Assembly: GCF_015206995.1 (NCBI RefSeq)
Contig: NZ_JADEXR010000001.1
Span: forward strand, 1-64,000
Reading direction: 5' to 3'
Length of the DNA: 64,000 nucleotides
From: an aff. Roholtiella sp. LEGE 12411
GTDB lineage: Bacteria > Cyanobacteriota > Cyanobacteriia > Cyanobacteriales > Nostocaceae
The notes under the pieces were generated by a model. It saw only the letters and a program-made list of their open reading frames with translations, ran no database searches and was not told the origin of the DNA. How positions within the stretch are numbered: the stretch's first letter is position 1; each line of letters begins with the position of its first letter. Positions 25,015-33,523 of the stretch are shown here, piece by piece. A program made the position numbers and the translations under genes.

Positions 25015-25326
25015 TTAGTTCTTTTTCACATCACGAGCCATATTAATGTAGTAATCTTCAATTTTGGCATTAGAACGACGCCGGTTAGTTGTCGCAGTTG
25101 TAGGAGTAGTATACTGAGCCTTTTCGCTCAACTGTTTAGCCGAAGTTTGCTTTATACCCTGTGCCTCATCAGATTCCAAAAAATAACCAGGTTTTGTGAA
25201 TCCGAATACTTTAGCAAAGAAGCCAAAGAAATTTCTAGCAAAATTAGAAAAAATGTTCAAAATAACCGAGAAAAAGCCTTCCACTCGAATGAAAGAATTG
25301 CGAAGAATTTGAGTTATACGAAGCAT
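25015..25326 (-). CDS. Conserved hypothetical small protein with hydrophobic N-terminus
   Basis: 103 aa. The N-terminal half is rich in Phe and Ile (FSVILNIFSNFARNFFGFFAKVFGF) and looks membrane-associated or amphipathic. The C-terminal half is polar with a Thr-rich, arginine-containing stretch (TTPTTATTNRRRSNAKIEDYYINMARDVKKN). It resembles small conserved cyanobacterial proteins of unknown role, sometimes mislabelled in databases. Isolated on the minus strand; no operon partner. Confidence 0.6.
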   Translation of the reverse strand: MLRITQILRNSFIRVEGFFSVILNIFSNFARNFFGFFAKVFGFTKPGYFLESDEAQGIKQTSAKQLSEKAQYTTPTTATTNRRRSNAKIEDYYINMARDVKKN

Positions 25327-25398
25327 AGCGACCTCTACAATTACCTTTTATCTGGATGACCTAATTCCATGATAATATGCAGTACTTCCAATATTCTT

Positions 25399-25589
25399 AG
25401 GACTTACGCAACTGGCACACAAGGCTTCTGGTATAAGAGTCAAGGGTCAAGGGTCAAGGGGAGCCACTGCGCCCTTGCGGCTCTTTTGACTTAAAGCAAG
25501 TGGCGTTCAAGAATCAAGGTTTTTTGGACTTTTGACCTTTGACTCTGGACAACCTCTGGCGTTAAAAATATGACACTTGCGTAAGTCCT
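25399..25589. mobile_element. MITE-like element with 13-bp terminal inverted repeats
   Basis: Perfect terminal repeats AGGACTTACGCAA (25399-25411) and TTGCGTAAGTCCT (25577-25589) enclose about 165 bases made of GGGTCAA heptamers and their inverted copy, with no ORF. The internal sub-terminal bases (CTGGCAC / GTGTCAT) also nearly pair. A single end of the same family, AGGACTTACGCAACTGGCAC, occurs at 57374. The element ends four bases before the start codon of the DUF3122 gene, so it supplies that gene's 5' region. Confidence 0.75.
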
Positions 25590-25593
25590 GATT

Positions 25594-26115
25594 ATGTGTT
25601 GCAAGAAACGAAAATTTCAACAATATTTCTGGCGTTGCGCTCTAGTAGTCCTTCTAGCATTGACTGTAGGTGGATGGAGTGTGGAGGAAGCACACGCACT
25701 GCTGCGTCAACACCATGATTTTCCAGATGTATTGCGTTATCACTCGCAAGTATCTATCAAAGATGAAAAAGGATATGCTTGGCAAGTTCTGCTGTTCAAA
25801 CAAAATTACAATAGTCCAGTCAAAGACTTACGGTTGCGCTTGGTTGCTTTTCCTGGTGTAGTTGAAATTGCTCACCCTCAACCATTGCTCATTGAGACAG
25901 CAGAAAGAAACTTGCTGAGTGCATCGGATGCATACGCTTTAACTGCACCCGCGCCGAATGTGGGCGAATATAAATTAACTGATGTCTTACCTAAATTGAC
26001 AACAACTGATGCGCTTAAACTTTATGTGCCAGTTTCTTTTAGACAGCCATTGGTTCTGAATATACCCAACACTGTAGTAACTGAGTGGCAATGGTTAGTG
26101 ACAGAAATAGATTGA
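25594..26115 (+). CDS. DUF3122 family exported protein
   Basis: 173 aa with a signal peptide (WRCALVVLLALTVGGWSVEEAHA). The family core is VLRYHSQVSIKDEKGYAWQVLLFKQ, LRLVAFPG and a late Trp-rich end. Cyanobacterial family of unknown function; a thylakoid-lumen or periplasmic location is inferred from the signal. The start codon abuts the right end of a MITE-like element, which must have replaced or now provides the native RBS and promoter. No good RBS is visible. Confidence 0.8.
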   Translation: MCCKKRKFQQYFWRCALVVLLALTVGGWSVEEAHALLRQHHDFPDVLRYHSQVSIKDEKGYAWQVLLFKQNYNSPVKDLRLRLVAFPGVVEIAHPQPLLIETAERNLLSASDAYALTAPAPNVGEYKLTDVLPKLTTTDALKLYVPVSFRQPLVLNIPNTVVTEWQWLVTEID

Positions 26116-26237
26116 CAAAATGGGCTATTTGAGAACTGTCAATCTATGCGCTAATCTATAAATAGTATCCACTCTGAGGTTTAATAAAAGAGAATTCGAT
26201 ATAATTAAGTTACCAGAGATTGCCTCTAAAATATTAA

Positions 26238-27605
26238 TTACACCTCCACAGATATTTTCACCTTTTGCCGTTGACTAGTTGCAACTAACCACTTACCGCC
26301 TGAAGGCGCTAAAGTTATGCCACGACGTGTAGGCTTCACTGAATAATTATCAATTAATCCCAAATCCATCTGTGACAACACTGTCGCCAATACCAGTTTC
26401 ATTTCAAACATGGCAAACGCCATACCAATACAGCGACGATTACCACCACCAAAAGGTAAATATTCATACTGTGAATATTGGCGTTCTAAAAAGCGCTCTG
26501 GCTTAAACTGCTTCGGCTCTGGATATAAATCTGGGCGATGATGAGTTAAATATATACAAGGTGATAGCAATGTCCCTGGTTGAAATTCATCGCCCATGAT
26601 TTTTATTGGTGACTTGACAATGCGAGGTATGCCAAGCATTATGATTGGGTAAATGCGTAGTGTCTCTTGGCATACCGCTGTTAGATAGGGCAAGCGAGAA
26701 ACTTCATTCCAATCTGGATTCTCACTAACATTATCTAACTCAGCTAGTAGCTTTTCCCGTACTTCTGGCAGACGGTGAATCCAGTATAAAGCCCATGTCA
26801 TGCCTGAAGCCGTAGTTTCGTGACCGGCGACTAACAAAGTCATCAATTCATCGCGCAACTCCACATCCGTCATCGGCTCACCATTTTCATCGTGTGCTGA
26901 CATCATCAACGAAAGAATATCACTCCGAGATGGATTAGGATGATCTCTGCGTTCTTGGATTTCGGTGTAAATGAGTTGGTCTATTTGTTGCATTTGACGC
27001 AAAAATTTTCCCCAAGGACTCCACGTACCCCAATCTACTTGTAGTGCGGGAAAAAACGTTATGGAAGCACGCAAGGGAGAACCAGATAAATCAAGCACGG
27101 AACTTAAAAGTTCTTGCAACTGTGCAAAACGTTCTCCTTCATGTAGACCAAATACAGCTTGTAAAATCACTTTGAGAGAGATTTCTTGCATAGAGTCACG
27201 AACAGAAAAAGGCTCCCCAATTTTCCAACTGTTAATGACTTGATTGGTGATATCAGCAATAACTTGGCCGTAGGCTTTCATTCGTTCGCCATGAAAAGGC
27301 GGCGTCAACAACCGTCGCTGACGTTGGTGAGATGCGCCAGACAACAATATCAACGAATTCTCTCCCAACAAAGGTTGTAAAATTTGGCTTGACCCTCTAG
27401 CATCTAACTGCTCTAGTTGAGCTGTAAAAATCTCCTGAATAGCTTGAGGATTACTAAACAATACCATTGGCTTATTGCTAGTCAGCCATAACATAAAACA
27501 GTCGCCATGCGCTCTTGCAGACGTTTCCAGTAGTTCCAAAGGGTTGAAAATCCACTGAAGCAACTGGATAAACTTGGGATTTTGTGGACTATCTGGAAGT
27601 TTCAT
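26238..27605 (-). CDS. Cytochrome P450, CYP110-like
   Basis: 455 aa from the ATG at 27605, which has GGAG at the right distance; the open frame continues to 27704 without an RBS. P450 hallmarks are the I-helix AGHETTASG, K-helix ETLRIYP (ExxR), and the haem loop FGGGNRRCIGMAF with the ligand cysteine. CYP110-type P450s are common in Nostocales and hydroxylate fatty acids or terpenes. It shares much sequence with the P450 at 55.8-57.1 kb. It lies beyond the antiporter gene from the NRPS operon, so it is not clearly part of that pathway. Confidence 0.92.
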   Translation of the reverse strand: MKLPDSPQNPKFIQLLQWIFNPLELLETSARAHGDCFMLWLTSNKPMVLFSNPQAIQEIFTAQLEQLDARGSSQILQPLLGENSLILLSGASHQRQRRLLTPPFHGERMKAYGQVIADITNQVINSWKIGEPFSVRDSMQEISLKVILQAVFGLHEGERFAQLQELLSSVLDLSGSPLRASITFFPALQVDWGTWSPWGKFLRQMQQIDQLIYTEIQERRDHPNPSRSDILSLMMSAHDENGEPMTDVELRDELMTLLVAGHETTASGMTWALYWIHRLPEVREKLLAELDNVSENPDWNEVSRLPYLTAVCQETLRIYPIIMLGIPRIVKSPIKIMGDEFQPGTLLSPCIYLTHHRPDLYPEPKQFKPERFLERQYSQYEYLPFGGGNRRCIGMAFAMFEMKLVLATVLSQMDLGLIDNYSVKPTRRGITLAPSGGKWLVATSQRQKVKISVEV

Positions 27606-27754
27606 GATCAGCACTCCAATGATTGCTATTTTCACTAACTTAACAGAGTTATAAATAAACGTGAAATATTTTTTTAAATCTACCTTTAGATGATTTTGAT
27701 ACAAAGCGATCGCAACTAAAATTGCAAAGCAAGCTTTTTTTAATGCGTGTCGCT

Positions 27755-29053
27755 ATGGTAGATATTTATATCATTGACCTTTTGGTTATTGGTACACTTT
27801 TGTTGATGGTGACATTAGGGTCAGGCTGGATTTCCCGATTACCTCTTTCTTTCGCTATTATCTACCTAGTGGTTGGTATTGTGTTAGGCCCTTATGGTTT
27901 TGGGTTGATTCAATTACGTCGAGATGATGTATTTAACGCCGAATTGCTACAGCGTTTAACAGAATTTGTAGTGATTGTTTCTGTATTTGGTTGTGGTTTA
28001 AAAATCGTTCGTCCACTCAGGTGGAAGGATTGGAATATCACAACGCGACTCATTGGATTGTTAATGCCAATTTCAATCTTTGCGTTGGCTGTTGTGGGTA
28101 AATTATTTTTAGGTATGGAGTGGGGAGAAGCTATTTTATTAGGAGCAATTCTCGCGCCAACTGATCCAGTACTAGCTTCCGAAGTTCAACTAACTGATAC
28201 CAACGACCAAGACGAGTTACGGTTTGGTTTAACTTCTGAAGGTGGATTAAATGATGCTTTAGCTTTTCCTTTTGTTTATTTCGGCATTTATGCATTAAAA
28301 GATAACAACTGGAACAACTGGCTGAAAGACTGGATTTTGGTTGATTTAATTTGGGCGATCGCTGCTGGTATTGTGATGGGAATTGTTGTTGCTAAAGGAG
28401 TCGTTTGGATTGATAAAAAAATCCAGAAACGCCGTCCAGCTGATGAATTGATGGAAGATTTTGTCGCTCTTAGCACGATTTTACTAACTTATTCCATAAC
28501 AGAAATAGTTAATGGCTACGGATTTTTGGCAGTCTTTGTTGCTGGGCTAGTTATACAACGCAGTTATCAAAACCCTGAAAAGCCATTAGCTCAATTAGAA
28601 TTTATCGAGCGAATTGAAAAACTGCTAGAAGTCGGAACAATTTTGTTACTGGGATCAATATTATTATTCCAGCCGATGCTCAATTATGGTGCTCAATCTC
28701 TGTTGGTAATAATTTTGTTATTCTTGGTAATCCGACCATTAGGAGCCTGGATTAGCACAATTGGGATGCGTAATTTAAAGTTCCCTCGCCGAAAGTTACA
28801 TTCAGGAGCTCGCTGGTTATTTGGATGGTTCGGTATTCGTGGTGTAGGCTCTTTATATTATCTTGCTTATGCCTTTGGCAATGGCTTAAAAGGGGAAGCT
28901 GCGGAACAAATCGCCTGGATTACTTATAGCACTATTGTCGTTTCTGTGCTTGTTCATGGAGTTAGTGCAACTCCATTAATGAAGTGGTATGAGCGCAATA
29001 TTGCCAGCAAAACTAATGCTAATCCTCCTGCTACGATTGATGAATTTGATTAA
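27755..29053 (+). CDS. Cation/proton antiporter, CPA1 (NhaP-like)
   Basis: About 432 aa from the ATG at 27755; a TTG (27722) and an ATG (27743) are further in-frame options. Some twelve membrane helices, with the CPA1 transport motifs APTDPVLASEV and SEGGLNDALAFPFV; the aspartates of TDP and ND are the ion-binding residues of the family. Likely exchanges Na+ or K+ for H+ in the plasma membrane. No regulatory cytoplasmic domain. It is convergent with the NRPS operon and divergent from the P450 gene. Confidence 0.9.
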   Translation: MVDIYIIDLLVIGTLLLMVTLGSGWISRLPLSFAIIYLVVGIVLGPYGFGLIQLRRDDVFNAELLQRLTEFVVIVSVFGCGLKIVRPLRWKDWNITTRLIGLLMPISIFALAVVGKLFLGMEWGEAILLGAILAPTDPVLASEVQLTDTNDQDELRFGLTSEGGLNDALAFPFVYFGIYALKDNNWNNWLKDWILVDLIWAIAAGIVMGIVVAKGVVWIDKKIQKRRPADELMEDFVALSTILLTYSITEIVNGYGFLAVFVAGLVIQRSYQNPEKPLAQLEFIERIEKLLEVGTILLLGSILLFQPMLNYGAQSLLVIILLFLVIRPLGAWISTIGMRNLKFPRRKLHSGARWLFGWFGIRGVGSLYYLAYAFGNGLKGEAAEQIAWITYSTIVVSVLVHGVSATPLMKWYERNIASKTNANPPATIDEFD

Positions 29054-29142
29054 AACCAAGAAACATCCTCTAAGCGGAACAACGTCATAAGCAGAAACAA
29101 ACAGAAATTGAACCAATCTCAATAAACAAGCCTGGTATGTAA

Positions 29143-32100
29143 TTAAATGTACTCTTGTAATTGCTGGGCGAGTGTTGTATTGCAGGGGGGAAGCATGATG
29201 CTAAAATGGTTGCCATCTAAGATTTGTGTGTGAGTTGCGTTGATAGTATATTGACTCCAGTTGGTATGAGGTAATTTAGGTGTGAGTTGTTGTGCAGCCC
29301 ACCAGATGGAGATTTGAGCTTGGATTTGAGGTGGTTGATAGTTTTTTAAGAGTTTTTGGTGAATTTCGGTTAGTTCTAGCTGTTTTTGCAATATTTCAAT
29401 TGATACTTCTGATAATTCTTTTGAAAGTAAATTTTGTGATTGTCCCCAATTCATGATTAATTGCAGACGTTCAACAGAAGTTAAACTTATGAGTTGCTCT
29501 CGTAGTTGCTGTTGTTGAACAGTATCTAGCGTCATCAAAGCATCAACAAAAGTACCACCAAATACTAATGCTAATTCATATAAAGGATCGGGTGTAAAAG
29601 TTGGTGTACTATCTGGAAATAAGAACGCATCTACAAGTCCAAGAAAATCAACTTTACATCCTTGGTGTTCTAATTCTTTGGTAACACTAACAGCAATGAC
29701 TCCACCCATAGACCAACCCATGAGATGATAAGCACCATGAGGTTGATGTTGGCGAATGATTTTGGCGTATTCCACAGCCATATTTTCAATGCTATTATGC
29801 TCATCCAGTGAGTTGTTGAGAGCGCCAGACTGGAGAGCGTATACAGGTTGATCTGTTCCTAAACAGGTGGCAAGATGTTGATACACCATTACTTGTCCCC
29901 CTGTGGGATGAATACAGAATAATGGTGGTTGAGTTCCCTGTGGTTGAATGGGGACTAAAGATATAGGTGTTGGGGAAGCGTGATGATTTTGGATAAGAAA
30001 ATTTCCTAATTCGGCTACCGTTGGATAGTGAAAAAGTGTACTGAGAGGTATATTTGTGTGAAATTTATGATTGATTTTTGAGATTAATTGTAGTGCTAAA
30101 AATGAGTGTCCACCTAATGCAAAGAAGTTGTCATAAATGCTGATTTGCTGAAGTTGAAATAATTCCATCCAATTTGTAATTAATAGTTCTTCTACTTGGT
30201 TACGAGGCGGGGTAAAAGTTTGTGTTAATTCTGGTTGCGTACCTTCAGGAATAGGTAGCGCCTGACGATCCACTTTACCATTTGCTGTGAGCGAGAAAGA
30301 TGCTAACAACACAAAAGTAGAGGGAATCATGTATGCTGGTAATTTGGTTTGGAGAAAAGAACGTATTTCTTGAGTGGTGATGTTTGACTCTGGTTGTGAA
30401 ACAATGTAAGCTACTAATTGTTGTATCTCTTTGACTTTTGTAACTACAACTTCTTTAACGGTGGGATGCTGTTTTAATGTGGCTTCAATTTCACCGAGTT
30501 CAATGCGATAACCATTGATTTTGACTTGAAAATCTTCTCTTCCTAAAAATTCAATATTGCCGTCAGGTAAATAGCGTCCCAAGTCGCCTGTTTTATATAA
30601 TTTTTCTTTGGTAACTGGATGAGTAATGAAACTAGCCTTTGTCTTTTCTTCGTCTTGCCAATAACCTTTTGCTAATCCGATACCGCCAATATATAATTCT
30701 CCTGTCACCCAAACAGGACATTTTTTGAGAGATGTATTTAAAACATAAATATATTGATTTTTAAGTGGTTTGCCGTAGGGAATACTTTTCCAGTTAGGAT
30801 CAACTTGGGTAATTGGATAATAAATTGACCAGATGGCGGCTTCCGTTGCTCCTCCTAAACTAATGATTTCGGCTTGTGGAGATAATGCTTCTATCTGAGT
30901 GGGTAAATTTAGGGGTATCCAATCACCACTCAATAAAATTAACCTAATAGTATTAAATACAACTTGGGCATTAGTGAAGTTATACTCAATTAACATCTGC
31001 ATGAAAGCGGGAACTGAGTTCCAAATTGTGATTTGGTGTTTGGTAATTAATTCACTCCAATGAGATGGATCTTTACTGTTTGCAGCATCAGGAATGACTA
31101 TTGTTCCTCCTGCTGCTAAGATGCCGAAGATGTCGTAAACTGAGAGGTCAAAGCTGAGAGCAGAAATAGCTAAGATGCGATCGCCTGAATCGATCCGAAA
31201 GCGTTCGTTAATGTCTAAAATCGTGTTGACTGCACTTTCATGAGTAATCATCACACCTTTGGGTGTTCCTGTAGAACCAGAGGTGTAGATGATATAGGCT
31301 AAGTCTGTGGGTTTTGGGATTTGCTGCAATGGCTGGTGAGACGGTGAAATTTGTAATGAATGTATACACAAAATTGAGATGTTCTCTGGATATTCCAGAC
31401 TATGAACAAGGCAAGTTTCAGTCAGTACCAGTTTGACTTGTGCCTGTTGTAAACAATACCATATACGTTCCTTTGGTAATCTTGGATCGATGGGGACATA
31501 GATCCCACCAGCAGCAAGGATAGCTAAAGCGGCGACAATCTGTTTCCAACCTTTTTCCATAATGATAGCGATCGCCACCTGAGAGCGATCGCCTAGTTGT
31601 CGTGCTAATTCAGTGACGCGATCGCTTAACTCTTGATAGGTGAGAATGCGATCGCTGCTAATGATGGCTTGTTGTTGTGGACGTTGAGATACTTGTTTAA
31701 AAAACAAAGTGTGGAGTAAAGCTGTTTGCGGGATTGGTGTATGAGGATGATGAATTTGGGCTGCTGGTAATAATTCTATGGGTACTGTCCACAATTCATC
31801 TTCCTGGGCTAAACGCTCCAGCAAATTGCAGTAAACTGTAAACATTTCATCCAACATCCCCATAGGGAAAAGTGCTTCTACTGCATCCCAGTTAAAAATT
31901 AAGCTTCCATTGTGTTCTGCAACTTGATGTTCTAAGGAAACTTGCGGGGTTTGGCTAATACCATACACCACCTCTCCTAAAAAGTTATATTCTAAATCTG
32001 TCTGAGAAAAATTACCCAAACCTAACACACTACTAAATACTATAGGCATAGCTGCGGTCAATTCTGTTTGCTTTTGATTGAGCAATTTCCGCAATACTTC

Positions 32101-33300
32101 TACTCCACTAATATAAATATGGTCTAAATCTTGGAGTAATTGTTGTTGTATTTTTAGAGCTAGATTTGTAAATGTATTTGGAGATGAATTGTCTATTGCT
32201 AAGAGATTTGTATTGGTAAAATCTCCAATAATTTGATTGATCTGAGGATGAAGGGGTAGACGTTCCAGGACAGTTAAATTGAGAGTGAAGTGAGGATTTT
32301 TACTCCACAAAGTTAAAATTTCTGCAAAAGCGGTTAGCAAGATGATAGAAGGAGTTAAACCAGCTTTTTGACCTCGCTGTTTTAATTTTTGCCATATATG
32401 GGGTTCTAGTTTTCCAGCATAGCGTTTGAATGTATACTCTTTTAATTCACTAGGAAAACAAGCTAGGGGTAGTTCCGGTGCTGGTGGTAAAGTCTCTAGA
32501 CGATTGAACCAATAGGTTTGCGATCGCTTGACTAATTCTGAGTCTTGGAGAGAATTTTTGGCGATGACGTAATCTCGAAATGATAGTTCTAATGGTAGTA
32601 ATGATAATTCGAGATTGTGATAAAGTTGATTCCATTCGTGAAATAAAATCCGAATACTCGCAGCATCTATCAGTAATAAATCCATGCTTAGATGCAGCCG
32701 AATTTGTTGTTGATTTAAATAAGTAGCTCGAATATCAAACCAAGGCCATTGGTGTGAAGGTAAGTTTTGTTGAGATAATTTTTCGCGGATTGCTATTAAT
32801 TCAGTTTCGATTTTTGAGGTTTCTGATTCTTGTAAATCTAAGATGGTAATTTGATAATCGGGAACTTTATCTAAGATTTGTTGCTCTCCTGTGGGTAATA
32901 CGATCGCTCGTAGCATATCATGACGTTCAATGAGTTTTTGCCAAGCTGCTGTCAGGCGGGATATGTCTAATTTATTAGTTTCAAATTCTATGTAAACATG
33001 GTTGCTGACATGGCTTAATTCAAATACTTGATTGCGTCCTAACCAATGTGCTTGTTGGATGTCTGTGAGTGTAAATGGTTGGTGACGTTGCTGAGGATTT
33101 GGTTTGATGATTGGTAAGGAGGTTGTTTTTGTATTGCTGAGATTTAGGAGTTTAATAATTTCTGGTTTATGTTCTTTGAGGGAATCGCGTAGTTCTGGTG
33201 TTAATGTTCCTTTTGGTGCTTCGATGTTTAATAGGTCATTTTCTAACCAGAGTTTGATTCCTCGTTTTTCGAGTTCGATTAAAAGTTGGTTTTTGTTCAT
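29143..33300 (-). CDS. NRPS: Cy-A(Cys)-PCP-TE, terminal module
   Basis: 1385 aa from the ATG at 33300; 20 further upstream codons are open. Domains: TubC-like N-terminal docking domain (MNKNQLLIELEKRGIKLWLE, residues 1-45); heterocyclisation domain with DxxxxDxxS as DLLLIDAAS instead of HHxxxDG; adenylation domain whose pocket reads D-L-Y-N-L-S-L-I-W (FDLSVYDIFG, NSVPAFM, LLSGDW, SLGGATEAAIW), the cysteine code; carrier protein GGHSFLAL; thioesterase with GWSMGG. It adds a second cysteine, cyclises it to a thiazoline, and releases by hydrolysis or cyclisation. It lacks the Ox domain of the preceding NRPS. Last gene of the operon. Confidence 0.93.
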   Translation of the reverse strand: MNKNQLLIELEKRGIKLWLENDLLNIEAPKGTLTPELRDSLKEHKPEIIKLLNLSNTKTTSLPIIKPNPQQRHQPFTLTDIQQAHWLGRNQVFELSHVSNHVYIEFETNKLDISRLTAAWQKLIERHDMLRAIVLPTGEQQILDKVPDYQITILDLQESETSKIETELIAIREKLSQQNLPSHQWPWFDIRATYLNQQQIRLHLSMDLLLIDAASIRILFHEWNQLYHNLELSLLPLELSFRDYVIAKNSLQDSELVKRSQTYWFNRLETLPPAPELPLACFPSELKEYTFKRYAGKLEPHIWQKLKQRGQKAGLTPSIILLTAFAEILTLWSKNPHFTLNLTVLERLPLHPQINQIIGDFTNTNLLAIDNSSPNTFTNLALKIQQQLLQDLDHIYISGVEVLRKLLNQKQTELTAAMPIVFSSVLGLGNFSQTDLEYNFLGEVVYGISQTPQVSLEHQVAEHNGSLIFNWDAVEALFPMGMLDEMFTVYCNLLERLAQEDELWTVPIELLPAAQIHHPHTPIPQTALLHTLFFKQVSQRPQQQAIISSDRILTYQELSDRVTELARQLGDRSQVAIAIIMEKGWKQIVAALAILAAGGIYVPIDPRLPKERIWYCLQQAQVKLVLTETCLVHSLEYPENISILCIHSLQISPSHQPLQQIPKPTDLAYIIYTSGSTGTPKGVMITHESAVNTILDINERFRIDSGDRILAISALSFDLSVYDIFGILAAGGTIVIPDAANSKDPSHWSELITKHQITIWNSVPAFMQMLIEYNFTNAQVVFNTIRLILLSGDWIPLNLPTQIEALSPQAEIISLGGATEAAIWSIYYPITQVDPNWKSIPYGKPLKNQYIYVLNTSLKKCPVWVTGELYIGGIGLAKGYWQDEEKTKASFITHPVTKEKLYKTGDLGRYLPDGNIEFLGREDFQVKINGYRIELGEIEATLKQHPTVKEVVVTKVKEIQQLVAYIVSQPESNITTQEIRSFLQTKLPAYMIPSTFVLLASFSLTANGKVDRQALPIPEGTQPELTQTFTPPRNQVEELLITNWMELFQLQQISIYDNFFALGGHSFLALQLISKINHKFHTNIPLSTLFHYPTVAELGNFLIQNHHASPTPISLVPIQPQGTQPPLFCIHPTGGQVMVYQHLATCLGTDQPVYALQSGALNNSLDEHNSIENMAVEYAKIIRQHQPHGAYHLMGWSMGGVIAVSVTKELEHQGCKVDFLGLVDAFLFPDSTPTFTPDPLYELALVFGGTFVDALMTLDTVQQQQLREQLISLTSVERLQLIMNWGQSQNLLSKELSEVSIEILQKQLELTEIHQKLLKNYQPPQIQAQISIWWAAQQLTPKLPHTNWSQYTINATHTQILDGNHFSIMLPPCNTTLAQQLQEYI

Positions 33301-33399
33301 TGTTTGCTTTGGTTGTTGGTGAGAATTATTTTTTATTAACGAACACGAATGAACACGCAATAATGCAAGGGATAAGATTTTTCGTCAGAATTTTGGTAT

Positions 33400-33455
33400 G
33401 TAGAGACGTAGCAATGCTACGTCTAGACGTAGACGTAGCAATGCTACGTCTCTAC
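33400..33455. repeat. Composite GTAGAGACG palindrome between the two NRPS genes
   Basis: Two GTAGAGACGTAGCAATGCTACGTCT-type palindromes (each arm shorter than 20 bases) are fused head to tail around AGACGTAGACG, making a 56-base inverted repeat. The same family is at 3988 and 4785. It sits inside the operon in the 223-base spacer and could attenuate transcription into the second NRPS or stabilise the upstream transcript. Confidence 0.75.
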
Positions 33456-33523
33456 AGGGTTTAAACGTTAATCGATTTGTCTTATCCGAGTAGTATGGTA
33501 TTGGATGAACACGGATAATATAG

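Noticed and set aside
26238..27605. P450 as a tailoring enzyme of the NRPS operon
   Set aside because: An oppositely oriented antiporter gene separates them, and CYP110-like P450s are widespread in Nostocales independent of NRPS genes.
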